From NCBI RefSeq assembly GCF_945952055.1, contig NZ_CAMFHB010000007.1, forward strand, positions 1 to 64,000: 64,000 nucleotides of DNA, given 5' to 3'. The position numbers and the translations under genes are program-made. The stretch is from an uncultured Alsobacter sp. Its GTDB lineage: Bacteria > Pseudomonadota > Alphaproteobacteria > Rhizobiales > Beijerinckiaceae. The notes beneath the pieces were generated by a model. That model was not told the origin of the DNA. It saw only the letters and a program-made list of their open reading frames with translations, and did no database searches. Shown piece after piece: positions 54,971-64,000 of this stretch (position 1 is the first letter of the stretch; every line of letters begins with the position of its first letter).

Positions 54971-57659
54971 GGTCGAGCTCGACGACGCGGATGTCGCGAT
55001 CGTCCGGATCGCTGTGCGACTGGAACCCGAGCGCCTCGCACATGGCCAGCATGGTCGTATTTTCGCGCAGGACCTGACCCGACACGCGCTTCAGGCCGTC
55101 CGCCCTCGCATACTCGATCATCAGCTTCATCAGCGCCCAGCCCAGTCCCCTGCCCTTCAGGTCCGACCGAAGCAGGATGGCGTACTCGCCCTCCTCGTGG
55201 TTGGCGTCGGAATGCAGGCGCACGACGCCCATGAGGTCGCCCGTGCTGCGCTCGATGGCGACGAAGGCCATGGCGCGCGCATAGTCGATCTGGGTGAGCC
55301 GGGCGATGAAGGCGTGGCTGAACTCCTTCACCTTGGCGAAGAAGCGCAGGCGCAGGTCCTCGGCCGTGACATGGGTGAAGAACTCTTCGTAGAGCCGCTC
55401 GTCCTCCGGACGGACCGGCCTGACGTCGACGGTCCAGTCGCCCTTCAGCGTGAGGCTGCGCTCCCACTCCGTCGGATAGGGCCTGATGGCGAAGCGCGGG
55501 TTGATGCCGTGGCGGCGCGAGGACGGCGGCGCCGGCTCGATGCGGACGCGCGCGTCGAGCGCGATGCAGCCCGTCTCGTCGGCGACCAGCGGGTTGAGAT
55601 CGAGCTCGCGAACTTCCGGAATGTCGGCCGAGAGCTGCGCGAGTTTCACCAGCGTCAGCGCCACGTCGTGCTTGTCGGCCGGCGGAACGTCGCGGTAGCC
55701 CTGCAGCAGCCGGTACACCCGGGTTCGGGCCATCAGCGTGTCCGCCAGCACGAGGTCGAGCGGCGGCAGGGCGAGCGACTTGTCGTTGATCACCTCGACG
55801 GCCGTGCCGCCGCGTCCGAACACCACGACGGGCCCGAAGGTGGGGTCGTCGGCGAGGCCCGCGATCAGTTCCCGGCCGCGCGGCCGATGGATCATCGGCT
55901 GCACGGTGACACCGTCGATCACCGCGTCGGGCCGGGCGACCCCCACGCGGGCGATCATGGCCTGCGCCGCCTCCACCACCGCCTTCTCGCTGGAGAGGTT
56001 CAGCACCACGCCGCCCACGTCGGACTTGTGGGTGATCTGCTGCGACAGGATCTTGATGGCGACGGACGAGCCCGTGGCCAGGAAGCCCGCGGCAACCCGA
56101 CCGGCCTCCTCGGGTGTCGCCGCGGCCCGCACCGGCGCGACGGGCACGCCATAGGCCTCCAAAAGCCCCGTCACGTCGACGGGATCCAGCCAGCGCTGGC
56201 CCGCCTCAAGCGCCCGGCGGACGATCGCCCGCGCCGCATCCACCTGCGGATTGAAATCCGCCGGCATGCTGGGCGGCGTCTCCATCAGGAGGTCCTGGGC
56301 CTTGCGATAGGCGACGAGATGCATGATGCCCTGCACGGCATCGGCTTCCGTGGGGTAGCTCGGGATGCCGGCCGCCTCGAACACGGCGTTGGCCTCGGTC
56401 TGGTCGCCGAGCCACACGGCGAAGACCGGCTTCGGCCGGAACACCCCCGTGCGATAGGCCTTCACCGTATCGGCGACCGCCTGGGCCGCCTCGCGGCTGG
56501 ACACCAGGGCCGTCGGGCAATTCATCACGAGGATGGCGTCGGTGGCCGTATCGGACAGCATGGCCTTGAGCGCCTTGGCGTATCGGCCCGCATCGGCATC
56601 GCCGATGATGTCGATCGGATTGGGCCCGCTCCAGCCCGGCGGGAGCTCGGCGGCGAGGCGGTCGAGCGTCTCCTGCGTCGGCGTGGCGAGGGTGCCGCCC
56701 AGGTCGATCAGGCGGTCCACGCTGAGCACGCCGAGCCCGCCGCCATTGGTCAGCACGGCGATCCGTTCCCCCTGGAACGGCGCCACGCGCGACAGCGTCT
56801 CGGCCGCGGCGAAGAGTTCGTCGAGATCGTTCACCCGCAGCAGGCCCGCGCGCCGCACGGCGGCCTCGAACACGGCGTCGGCGCCGGCGAGCGCGCCGGT
56901 GTGGGAGCGGGCGGCCGTCGCCCCCGCCTTGTGACGACCGGCCTTGACCACCACGACCGGCTTGGCGCGGGCCGCGGCCCGCGCGGCGGACATGAACTTG
57001 CGCGGATCGTTGACGGATTCGACGTAAAGCAGGATCGCCCGCGTCCCACGGTCCTGGGCGAAGTGGTCGAGGCAGTCGCCGAAATCGACGTCGATCTTGT
57101 CGCCGAGCGAGACGATGCCCGAGAAGCCGATCCCGCGCGGCTCGGCCCAGGCGATCAGGGCCGTAGCGATCGCGCCGGACTGCGAGATCACCGCCAGGTC
57201 CCCGGCGCGCGTGGGCGTCGCCGCGAAGCTGGCGTCGAACCGCACCTTGGGAGCCAGCACGCCCAGGCAGTTCGGCCCGACGATGCGCAGGCCGTAGCGC
57301 CGCGCGGCCTGGGCCATCCGCTCCTCGGTGGACCCCGGCCCGCGGTCGAAACCGGCCGTGATCACGATTGCGACCTGGACGCCCCGCTTGCCAGCCTCCT
57401 CGAGGATGGCGGGAACCGTCGCCGGCGGCGTCGCCACGACGACGACGTCGGGGACGCCCGGAACGTCGGCCAGCGAGGCGAAGCACGGCAGGCCGTCGAT
57501 CTCGGCATGCTTGGGGTTGATCGGCCAGATCGCGCCCGGAAATCCGGCCCGGCGGATGTTGCGCATCAGCGCATGGCCCATCGACCCTTCGCGCGGACTG
57601 GCGCCGAAGACCGCCACGGAGGACGGCGCGAAGAGAGTGTCGAGGCGGTAGGTGCTCAT
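54951..57659 (-). CDS. CoA-ligase-like / GNAT fusion, protein acetyltransferase (Pat/YfiQ type)
   Basis: 902 residues from the ATG at 57659. The domains are a CoA-binding NDP-forming acyl-CoA synthetase-like part (about 1-460: VFGASPREGSMGH, GPNCLGVLAP, SQSGAIATALIAWA, SHTGALAGADAVF), an ATP-grasp part (about 480-690: SVAIKILSQQITHKSDVGGV, VVFGRGGTAVEV) and a GNAT domain (about 725-890: RPVRPEDERLYEEFF, GRGLGWALMKLMI). Enzymes of this build, such as E. coli PatZ, acetylate lysines of metabolic enzymes including acetyl-CoA synthetase. A putative PHB-type operator lies upstream. Confidence 0.9.
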   Translation of the reverse strand: MSTYRLDTLFAPSSVAVFGASPREGSMGHALMRNIRRAGFPGAIWPINPKHAEIDGLPCFASLADVPGVPDVVVVATPPATVPAILEEAGKRGVQVAIVITAGFDRGPGSTEERMAQAARRYGLRIVGPNCLGVLAPKVRFDASFAATPTRAGDLAVISQSGAIATALIAWAEPRGIGFSGIVSLGDKIDVDFGDCLDHFAQDRGTRAILLYVESVNDPRKFMSAARAAARAKPVVVVKAGRHKAGATAARSHTGALAGADAVFEAAVRRAGLLRVNDLDELFAAAETLSRVAPFQGERIAVLTNGGGLGVLSVDRLIDLGGTLATPTQETLDRLAAELPPGWSGPNPIDIIGDADAGRYAKALKAMLSDTATDAILVMNCPTALVSSREAAQAVADTVKAYRTGVFRPKPVFAVWLGDQTEANAVFEAAGIPSYPTEADAVQGIMHLVAYRKAQDLLMETPPSMPADFNPQVDAARAIVRRALEAGQRWLDPVDVTGLLEAYGVPVAPVRAAATPEEAGRVAAGFLATGSSVAIKILSQQITHKSDVGGVVLNLSSEKAVVEAAQAMIARVGVARPDAVIDGVTVQPMIHRPRGRELIAGLADDPTFGPVVVFGRGGTAVEVINDKSLALPPLDLVLADTLMARTRVYRLLQGYRDVPPADKHDVALTLVKLAQLSADIPEVRELDLNPLVADETGCIALDARVRIEPAPPSSRRHGINPRFAIRPYPTEWERSLTLKGDWTVDVRPVRPEDERLYEEFFTHVTAEDLRLRFFAKVKEFSHAFIARLTQIDYARAMAFVAIERSTGDLMGVVRLHSDANHEEGEYAILLRSDLKGRGLGWALMKLMIEYARADGLKRVSGQVLRENTTMLAMCEALGFQSHSDPDDRDIRVVELDLTRLTE

Positions 57660-57726
57660 GCGGATGCTCCAGGCGATTCGTCCGGCGCGTGCCGAAGTCG
57701 TCGCTGATAGGACGTCACCCGCCATG

Positions 57727-57754
57727 CTGCACTGCGATATCGCAATGCACAATG
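57727..57754. promoter_or_regulatory. Dyad upstream of the protein acetyltransferase gene, PhaR-like
   Basis: On the plus strand GCGATATCGC is flanked by TGCACT and AATGCA, making a dyad 70 bp upstream of the acetyltransferase start. On the minus strand it starts CATTGTGCATTGC, the same as the first half-site upstream of the phasin (CATTGTGCATCGC). TGC/GCA-rich dyads are the known type of PhaR site. Confidence 0.55.
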
Positions 57755-57759
57755 CGGGA

Positions 57760-57779
57760 GGATCCGGAGGTCCGGATCC
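57760..57779. terminator. Hairpin just past the histidine kinase gene
   Basis: GGATCCGGA (57760-57768) and TCCGGATCC (57771-57779) form a perfect 9-bp stem with a 2-nt centre, 7 bp beyond the kinase stop. There is no T-run; it could stabilise the 3' end or separate the kinase transcript from the acetyltransferase promoter. Confidence 0.45.
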
Positions 57780-57785
57780 GTCGCG

Positions 57786-60700
57786 TCACTCCGCCAGAAC
57801 GCGCGTGGTCGGAAAAAGCACCTCGACGAGCGTTCCGCTGTCGCGGGCACTGCGGATGGTGAGCGCCGCGCGGTTGGCCTCCACGAGCGCCTTGGTGAGC
57901 GGGAGACCGAGGCCGGTGCCGCCGGCCCGGCGGGCGGTCGCGACCTGCCGGAAGGGCTCCAGCGCGGTCTCGATCTCCTTCTCGGTCATGCCGATGCCGG
58001 TGTCGCGCACGCGGATCGCCACCTCGCCACGATCGGTCATCGCGGTCGAGACGATCACCTGGCCGCCCGGATCGGTGAACTTCACCGCGTTCGACAGCAG
58101 GTTGAGCACGATCTGGCGCAGCGACCGCTCGTCGGCCACGACCCGGGGCAGACGCTGGGCCAGGGCGGTGCGCACGACCACGCGGCCGGACCCGGCCTGC
58201 GGCTGGATGAGGGCGACGGAGCGCGCGACGCTTTCGTTCACGTCGACGCTGACGAAGGCGAGGTCGAACCGCCCGGCCTCGATCTTGGACAGGTCAAGGA
58301 GGTCGTTGACCAGGCTGATGACGTGCCCGCCGGAGGCATGGATGTCGCGCAGGTACTCCAGGTAGCGCTCGTTGCCGACGGGGCCGAAGCGCTCCTCCAT
58401 CATCACCTCGGCGAAGCCGATGATGGCCGACAGCGGCGTGCGGATCTCGTGGCTCATCTTGGCGAGGAAGTCGGACTTCTGCGCGCTCGCCTCCTCGGCG
58501 GCCCGCTTGGCCTCCAGGAGATCGGCCTCGGCCTTCTTCCACGGCGTGATGTCGCGCAGCACCGCGCAGAACTTGCGCTCCGGCGGATCGGAGATCGCGC
58601 CCAGCGTCATGAACAGCGGGATGCGCCCGCCCTGGCGCACGCGGCCGACCACCTCGCGCCCATCATTGAGCACGCTGGCGACCCCGTTGGACTTCAGGCC
58701 CTCCAGGTAGTCGAGCGCGGTGGCGTGGCTATCCGGGGCGAACAGGGAGATGAAGGTCTCGCCGGCGACCTCGTTCTGGTCGTAGCCGAAAAGCGCCTCA
58801 CCCGACCGGTTGATCGACAGGATGCGCCCGGCCTCGTCGAGGACGATGACCCCGTCCGTCGCCGTGTCGAGCATGGCCCGCAGCTCGCGAACCTCGCCTT
58901 CTCGGCGCCGCAGGTCGAGTTCCGTTGCCTTGAGCTTGGGGCCGAACTCGACATCGACGGCCCGCCGGAAGGTCATCAGCGTCGCGGGAAGATCGTCCCA
59001 CGGCACGGTCTGCAGCCGCGCGTCCACGCCGATGATGTCGCCATCGCGCGTCGAGAGCGCCACGGTGCCACCCTCGGCGCCGATCAGCGTCGGCGTGCCG
59101 CGCCCGCGGAACAGGCGCTGCATCCCGCCCTCGCGGTGGAAGCTGTCCATGTCCTCCCAGCCCAGCAGGTCGAGCAGGGTGCGGTTCATGGTGATCGGCA
59201 CGTCGCCCCGGCTGACGAGGACGCCCACCGGAAGCCGGTCGAAGATCGCGTCGGCATGCCGGGCCAGGTCGGAGAGACCGGGCTCCGCCTCCGCCGCCGC
59301 CACGGCCGCCGTGTCGTCGTGCTCGGCCCCCTGCTGCTCGGGGGCGGTGAGGTGCGCGGGCGCGGCAGGCTCGACACGATCGACGGGGACCGGCGTCGCG
59401 CCGTCGGTCGAGGACACCTCGCCGCCGTCGGTTGCCTCGTCGGCCGGCGTGGGCTCGGCGGGCGTGGCCTCGCTCGTCCGCACCGGAGCTTCGGACAGCA
59501 TCGGCACGGGCTGCGCGGGCGCCTCCAGATCGCCTTCGAGGCGCGCGCCGAGGGCCCGGGCGATCTCGCGGAAGGCATGCCGCTCGCTGCGGCTGAGACC
59601 GGACCGGCCGTCGTCGGGCATGTCGGCCCGCACTCCGGTTCCCGCACGGATCGGCACGACCTTCGAGTCGGCGAGCGTGGCACGAACGGCCCCGCGCACC
59701 TGTGAGAACGGCACGACCGACGTCTCGGGCGGACGCGGCTCGATGCTCGCGGCCGGCCGCTCAGGCTGGTCGGCGGGCGCCTCCGGCTCGCGCCATTCGA
59801 CGTCGATCTCCGGCGCCGCGTCGGCCGTGTCCTCCTCCTGGGCTTCGACCGGCGTCACCGCGACGGGCTCCGTCGGGACCGCCGCCTCGGCGCTGGCGTG
59901 CGGTTTGTCTTCGGGCGTCTCCTGCACGGGATCCGCCGCAGCCGTCTCGCCGGCGGAGCCTTCGACCTCCGGCCCATCCGTCATGACGGCATCGTCGGCA
60001 TCCGCGACGACGGCGTTCGCCACGGGCGGCACGTCCTGGGCCTCGTCCGGGGACGGGTCCTGCGCGGGAGCCTCGACGGGATGATCCGGCTCCACCGGCT
60101 CGGCGGCCTCTTCGGTCTCGATGTCCGCTTCCGGAGCGACGGCATCGAGCGCGCGGGCGGACAGGCCCTCGATCCGCACCAGCCCGAAGCCGCGCATGCC
60201 GGGGGACACACCCTGGCGCATCGGGTCGGGGACGCCGGACAGCGCCACGGGGACGGACTGGCTGCCATCCCCCACCGGCCAGCTGACGTCGATGTTGGTG
60301 AAGGTCGTCGCCGCGTCCAGCGCCGCGCCGACGAGCCCGTCGTCCTGCACGCCGCGGGCGAAGACATCGCCCCACGTCTCTCCGGCGCGAATCGCCCAGG
60401 CGGGTCCCACCAGCTTTTCGAGAGCGGGCGCGGGCGCCACGAAGCGGCCTTCGCCGTCCGTCTGCCAGACGAAGCGCAGGAGCGGCCGACCGCCTGCCGC
60501 CGCGCGCAGGCTCTCGACCGTCGGCTGGGACGATCCCACCGGTGCGGCATCCGCCGGCAGCTCCGCCGCGAGCGGGGGCGCGGGCGGATCGAGGAGTGCG
60601 GGAAACGGCGCGGGCTCCGCCCCGGCGCGGGGCAGTCTCCGAGGCCCGGGAACGACCAGCAGGAGCAGAGGATCCTGCCCGTCCAGGAGGACGCGGCGGA

Positions 60701-61013
60701 CGGAGAACGTCACCGTCTCCACCCGACGGCCGTTCAGCACCCGCAGCCGCTCGAGCCGTTGTCCCTGCAGGGGCGCGGCACCGGCAGCCAGTTCGGCGAA
60801 GCGGTCGACGGGCAGGCGATCGGGATGCAGGTCGGTCCCGGCCAGTTGGGCGGCGGGCACGGCGCCGACGAGATCGGCCCCCGCGGGCGTCGCCCAGACG
60901 ACGCGTCGACCGTCCGCCGCCACGAGCAGCGCTGCCGCCCCCGCGGCGCCGAGGGCAGAGAGATCGGAACGGAGTCGCTCGGCAGTGGCAGACGGACGCG
61001 ACGTGTCGGACAC
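57786..61013 (-). CDS. PdhS-like PAS-domain sensor histidine kinase
   Basis: 1075 residues, no membrane segment. Residues 270-440 are an acidic Glu/Pro/Ala-rich linker. PAS domains lie at about 590-700 (AIFDRLPVGVLVSRGD) and 710-835 (DTATDGVIVLDEAGRILSIN). The HisKA box KMSHEIRTPLSAI carries His855, and the ATPase domain has LNLLSNAVKF, RDTGIGM and GTGLGLPLTKAL. The segment MMEERFGPVGNERY and the closing FPTTRVLAE are those of the PdhS/DivJ/PleC group, which controls DivK and, through it, CtrA and cell division in Hyphomicrobiales. No cognate regulator is adjacent. Confidence 0.9.
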   Translation of the reverse strand: MSDTSRPSATAERLRSDLSALGAAGAAALLVAADGRRVVWATPAGADLVGAVPAAQLAGTDLHPDRLPVDRFAELAAGAAPLQGQRLERLRVLNGRRVETVTFSVRRVLLDGQDPLLLLVVPGPRRLPRAGAEPAPFPALLDPPAPPLAAELPADAAPVGSSQPTVESLRAAAGGRPLLRFVWQTDGEGRFVAPAPALEKLVGPAWAIRAGETWGDVFARGVQDDGLVGAALDAATTFTNIDVSWPVGDGSQSVPVALSGVPDPMRQGVSPGMRGFGLVRIEGLSARALDAVAPEADIETEEAAEPVEPDHPVEAPAQDPSPDEAQDVPPVANAVVADADDAVMTDGPEVEGSAGETAAADPVQETPEDKPHASAEAAVPTEPVAVTPVEAQEEDTADAAPEIDVEWREPEAPADQPERPAASIEPRPPETSVVPFSQVRGAVRATLADSKVVPIRAGTGVRADMPDDGRSGLSRSERHAFREIARALGARLEGDLEAPAQPVPMLSEAPVRTSEATPAEPTPADEATDGGEVSSTDGATPVPVDRVEPAAPAHLTAPEQQGAEHDDTAAVAAAEAEPGLSDLARHADAIFDRLPVGVLVSRGDVPITMNRTLLDLLGWEDMDSFHREGGMQRLFRGRGTPTLIGAEGGTVALSTRDGDIIGVDARLQTVPWDDLPATLMTFRRAVDVEFGPKLKATELDLRRREGEVRELRAMLDTATDGVIVLDEAGRILSINRSGEALFGYDQNEVAGETFISLFAPDSHATALDYLEGLKSNGVASVLNDGREVVGRVRQGGRIPLFMTLGAISDPPERKFCAVLRDITPWKKAEADLLEAKRAAEEASAQKSDFLAKMSHEIRTPLSAIIGFAEVMMEERFGPVGNERYLEYLRDIHASGGHVISLVNDLLDLSKIEAGRFDLAFVSVDVNESVARSVALIQPQAGSGRVVVRTALAQRLPRVVADERSLRQIVLNLLSNAVKFTDPGGQVIVSTAMTDRGEVAIRVRDTGIGMTEKEIETALEPFRQVATARRAGGTGLGLPLTKALVEANRAALTIRSARDSGTLVEVLFPTTRVLAE

Positions 61014-61153
61014 GAGAACTCCCGGCGGGCGGACTGGCCCATCATGGATAACGAACGCTTAATTCTAGGCGGGTGAACGCCGCGCGTCCATGAAGGGTCC
61101 CCCTCCCCACGGCGGCCTCTGGGGTTTACCTTAACGCCCGTTCGGAGCGCCTC

Positions 61154-61182
61154 TTGACCATTGTGCATCGCAACATTATGTT
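61154..61182 (+). promoter_or_regulatory. Phasin gene promoter
   Basis: TTGACC (61154-61159), a 17-bp spacer and TATGTT (61177-61182) form a sigma-70-like promoter about 87 bp before the phasin ATG. The spacer and -10 lie inside the dyad operator, so a bound repressor would exclude RNA polymerase. Confidence 0.65.
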
Positions 61183-61195
61183 GCAGCGCACAATG
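61159..61195 (+). promoter_or_regulatory. Dyad operator over the phasin promoter, PhaR-like
   Basis: CATTGTGC (61159-61166) and GCACAATG (61188-61195) form the outer arms, and GCAACA (61170-61175) with TGTTGC (61179-61184) the inner arms. Such TGC/GCA dyads upstream of phasin genes are bound by PhaR, which is released when PHB granules form. The repressor gene is not in the window. Confidence 0.65.
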
Positions 61196-61268
61196 ACGCA
61201 GCACGCCGTGCCCGGGAGCCACGCCGGCGAGGTGCTTCCCACGCTGGCTCCAAGCAGGACACACGACC

Positions 61269-61733
61269 ATGGCCAAGAGCCCGATGAACTACGAGATCCC
61301 GTCCGAGTTGCGCGACTTCGCCGAGAAGAGCGTCGAGCAGGCCAAGAAGGCCTTCGACGGCTTCCTGGGCGCGGCGAGCAAGGCCGCTTCCGCGGCCGAG
61401 ACGCAGACGGTCGCCGTGCAGACGAACTCGAAGGAACTCGCCACGAAGGCCTTCGGCTACGCCGAGCAGAACGTGGGCGCCGCTTTCGAGCATGCTCAGA
61501 AGCTGGTCCGCGCCAAGGACATCCAGGAGGTCTTCCACCTCCAGCAGGAGTACCTGAAGGCCCAGGCTGCGGCGCTGCAGGTGCAGATGAAGGAACTCGG
61601 CACGCATGTGCAGAGCTCCGTCCAGAAGGCCGCCACCGAGGCCCAGGCGACCCTGCAGAAGGCGACTGTCGAAGTGCAGGAAGCTGCTGCCAAGGTGCAG
61701 AAGGCCGCCACCGACGCGACCAAGCGCAAGTAA
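61269..61733 (+). CDS. Phasin (PHB granule-associated protein)
   Basis: 154 residues, almost wholly helical. The phasin-2 pattern is clear: PSELRDFAEKSVEQAKKAFDG (in two parts), FGYAEQNVGAAFEHAQKLVRAKDIQEV and LQQEYLKAQAAALQVQ. Phasins coat poly-3-hydroxybutyrate granules and set their size and number. It has its own promoter with an overlapping dyad operator, fitting induction when PHB accumulates. A second, longer phasin follows. Confidence 0.93.
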   Translation: MAKSPMNYEIPSELRDFAEKSVEQAKKAFDGFLGAASKAASAAETQTVAVQTNSKELATKAFGYAEQNVGAAFEHAQKLVRAKDIQEVFHLQQEYLKAQAAALQVQMKELGTHVQSSVQKAATEAQATLQKATVEVQEAAAKVQKAATDATKRK

Positions 61734-61744
61734 CCCGCGCATCC

Positions 61745-61816
61745 GCCCGTGCGGCACCGCTGCACGGGCCGGTTTGCACGACCCATTGGTCCGGACAGGC
61801 ACGATCCTGCCCGGAC
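61745..61816 (+). terminator. Two hairpins between the phasin genes
   Basis: GCCCGTGC (61745-61752) pairs with GCACGGGC (61762-61769), and GTCCGG...CAGG (61789-61799) with CCTG...CCGGAC (61806-61816) with one mismatch. No T-runs follow. They may partly end the strong phasin transcript or protect its 3' end, giving unequal expression of the two phasins. Confidence 0.4.
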
Positions 61817-61920
61817 GATCCATCGGGGCGGCTCGCGGGGCCACTCCACCTCGCCGCCGGCCCTCCCTTCCGCGCCCGTCCGGGTGACGGCCGCGAAGCC
61901 GTGTGACGAGAGGTCCGACC

Positions 61921-62676
61921 ATGCCCACGAAGGAAAAGTCCACCCCGCCGCGCGCCGTCGCGGCGAAGCCCACCCGCAAGGCGCTCCCGAAGGCCGCGGC
62001 GCTGAAGACCGCCGCCGTGAAGCCCATCGCGGCGGTGAGCCCGGCGGCCGCCAAGGCCGCGCCGGCCGTCAAGGTCGCCCCCGCATCGAAGGCTGCCCCG
62101 GTCGTCAAGGCCTCGGCACCGGTTGTCGCCGTCGCGGCGCCCACGCCGCTAAAGCCCGCTCCGGCCAGCATCGCACCGGCCAAGATCGACGCTCCGAAGC
62201 CCGCCGTCGCCGCCAAGGTGGACATCCCCGCGAAGGCCGAAGCCCCTGCAAAGCCCGCCGCGCCCCTGGCGATCCCCGGTGCGCAGGCTCTTCCCAGGGC
62301 GCTGAAGGGCGCCGCGGACACCCCTGTCGCCAAGGCGCGTGACGCCTTCTCCGCGGCCCGCCAGTCGACCGAGGCGCTGGCCGCCGGCTTCGGCACCAGC
62401 GGCGAGGCGGCCGCCAAGGGCCTCAAGTCCTTCCAGGCCGCGCTGATGGAAGCCGTGCAGGCCAACACCGACGCGACGCTGGGCTACTTCCGCTCCCTCG
62501 GAGAGGTGAAGACCCTGTCGGACGCCATCGAGCTGCAGGTCCACACGGCCCGCAGGCAGTTCGAGGCCTTCAGCACCCAGGCCAAGACCCTCGCCGGCAT
62601 CGCCAGCCGCACCGCCCAGGAAGCGACCGCTCCCGTCCGCAAGGTCCTGGATTCGTCCCTGCGCCCGGGCTCCTGA
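61921..62676 (+). CDS. Phasin with long Lys/Ala/Pro-rich N-terminal region
   Basis: 251 residues. Residues 1-120 are low complexity, dominated by Ala, Lys, Pro and Val with AAK, PAK and KAA units like histone H1 tails. Residues about 130-245 are a phasin domain (ALKGAADTPVAKARDAF, ALMEAVQANTDATLGYFRSL, EAFSTQAKTLAGIASRTAQ). The basic part could bind DNA and tether PHB granules to the nucleoid, as PhaM does in Ralstonia through PAKKA repeats; this role is inference. It is 188 bp after the first phasin gene on the same strand. Confidence 0.85.
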   Translation: MPTKEKSTPPRAVAAKPTRKALPKAAALKTAAVKPIAAVSPAAAKAAPAVKVAPASKAAPVVKASAPVVAVAAPTPLKPAPASIAPAKIDAPKPAVAAKVDIPAKAEAPAKPAAPLAIPGAQALPRALKGAADTPVAKARDAFSAARQSTEALAAGFGTSGEAAAKGLKSFQAALMEAVQANTDATLGYFRSLGEVKTLSDAIELQVHTARRQFEAFSTQAKTLAGIASRTAQEATAPVRKVLDSSLRPGS

Positions 62677-62783
62677 GCTCCGGTCGGCACGCGGGCCATC
62701 CGTTTCGCCAGACGCTCGCGGTCACGGCCCGCCAAGGCGGCCCGACTGCGAGTCGCCATTCGCCCGTATCGCAGCCGCCAGGC

Positions 62784-64000
<1,217 letters not shown>

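Overview
The window is a stretch of chromosomal, high-GC DNA from an alphaproteobacterium, most likely of the order Hyphomicrobiales (Rhizobiales). The evidence is groESL under a CIRCE operator, HisG paired with HisZ, a PdhS-like cell-cycle histidine kinase, two phasins (PHB storage), GlcDEF and LutABC, diverged CheY/CheZ proteins, and palindromic intergenic repeats of the rhizobial kind. I see no rRNA or tRNA gene, no CRISPR array, no transposase and no prophage. Genes are dense, and several convergent neighbours overlap at their 3' ends. Several genes appear to use GTG or TTG starts.

Layout. 0-13 kb is mostly housekeeping. It holds the 3' end of an RluB-type pseudouridine synthase, rsmD, two palindromic repeats and mutL, then a leftward run ribF - HAD - ileS - lspA - DUF3035-like lipid/outer-membrane protein - two M16 peptidases (one with and one without the zinc site), with a MaoC-type hydratase upstream. 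13-15 kb has a cheY-cheZ pair, a META-domain protein and an unannotated intergenic RNA candidate with C-rich loops. 15-22 kb has hisG/hisZ/hisS, a TPR protein and groESL with CIRCE. 22-29.6 kb has a flippase, a DMT exporter, an acetyltransferase, a second CheZ-like protein, an L,D-transpeptidase, a DUF2076 protein, a Nudix protein and malate synthase. 29.8-34.4 kb is a motility/signalling island: a soluble MCP-PilZ fusion, FliG, and a receiver-Hpt-receiver set. 34.5-44.6 kb is alpha-hydroxy-acid oxidation: GlcF/E/D with a divergent LysR regulator, a cytochrome c, a DUF3422 membrane protein and LutABC. 44.6-48.5 kb carries gentisate 1,2-dioxygenase, a DinB/maleylpyruvate-isomerase-like protein and an SbmA/BacA-like ABC transporter. 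48.5-57.7 kb has a HAD-IIA phosphatase, a TipF-like degenerate EAL protein, an omega-aminotransferase, a YcbB-type L,D-transpeptidase, a CxxC protein of unknown function and a large CoA-ligase/GNAT protein acetyltransferase. 57.8-64 kb has the PdhS-like kinase, two phasins and a truncated CHASE2 adenylate cyclase.

How it fits together. Glycolate is oxidised to glyoxylate by GlcDEF and condensed with acetyl-CoA by malate synthase. Related A/T-flanked C-rich palindromes lie upstream of both, which suggests shared control. The phasin promoter is overlaid by a dyad operator, and a related dyad precedes the protein acetyltransferase gene, which suggests a PHB/acetyl-CoA regulon (PhaR-like). c-di-GMP input into motility is suggested by the PilZ-containing chemoreceptor and the TipF-like protein. 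The least explained element is the multi-hairpin RNA between the META gene and hisG. Its exposed CCCC/CCCCC loops could pair with Shine-Dalgarno sequences, like known C-rich-loop sRNAs of other alphaproteobacteria.
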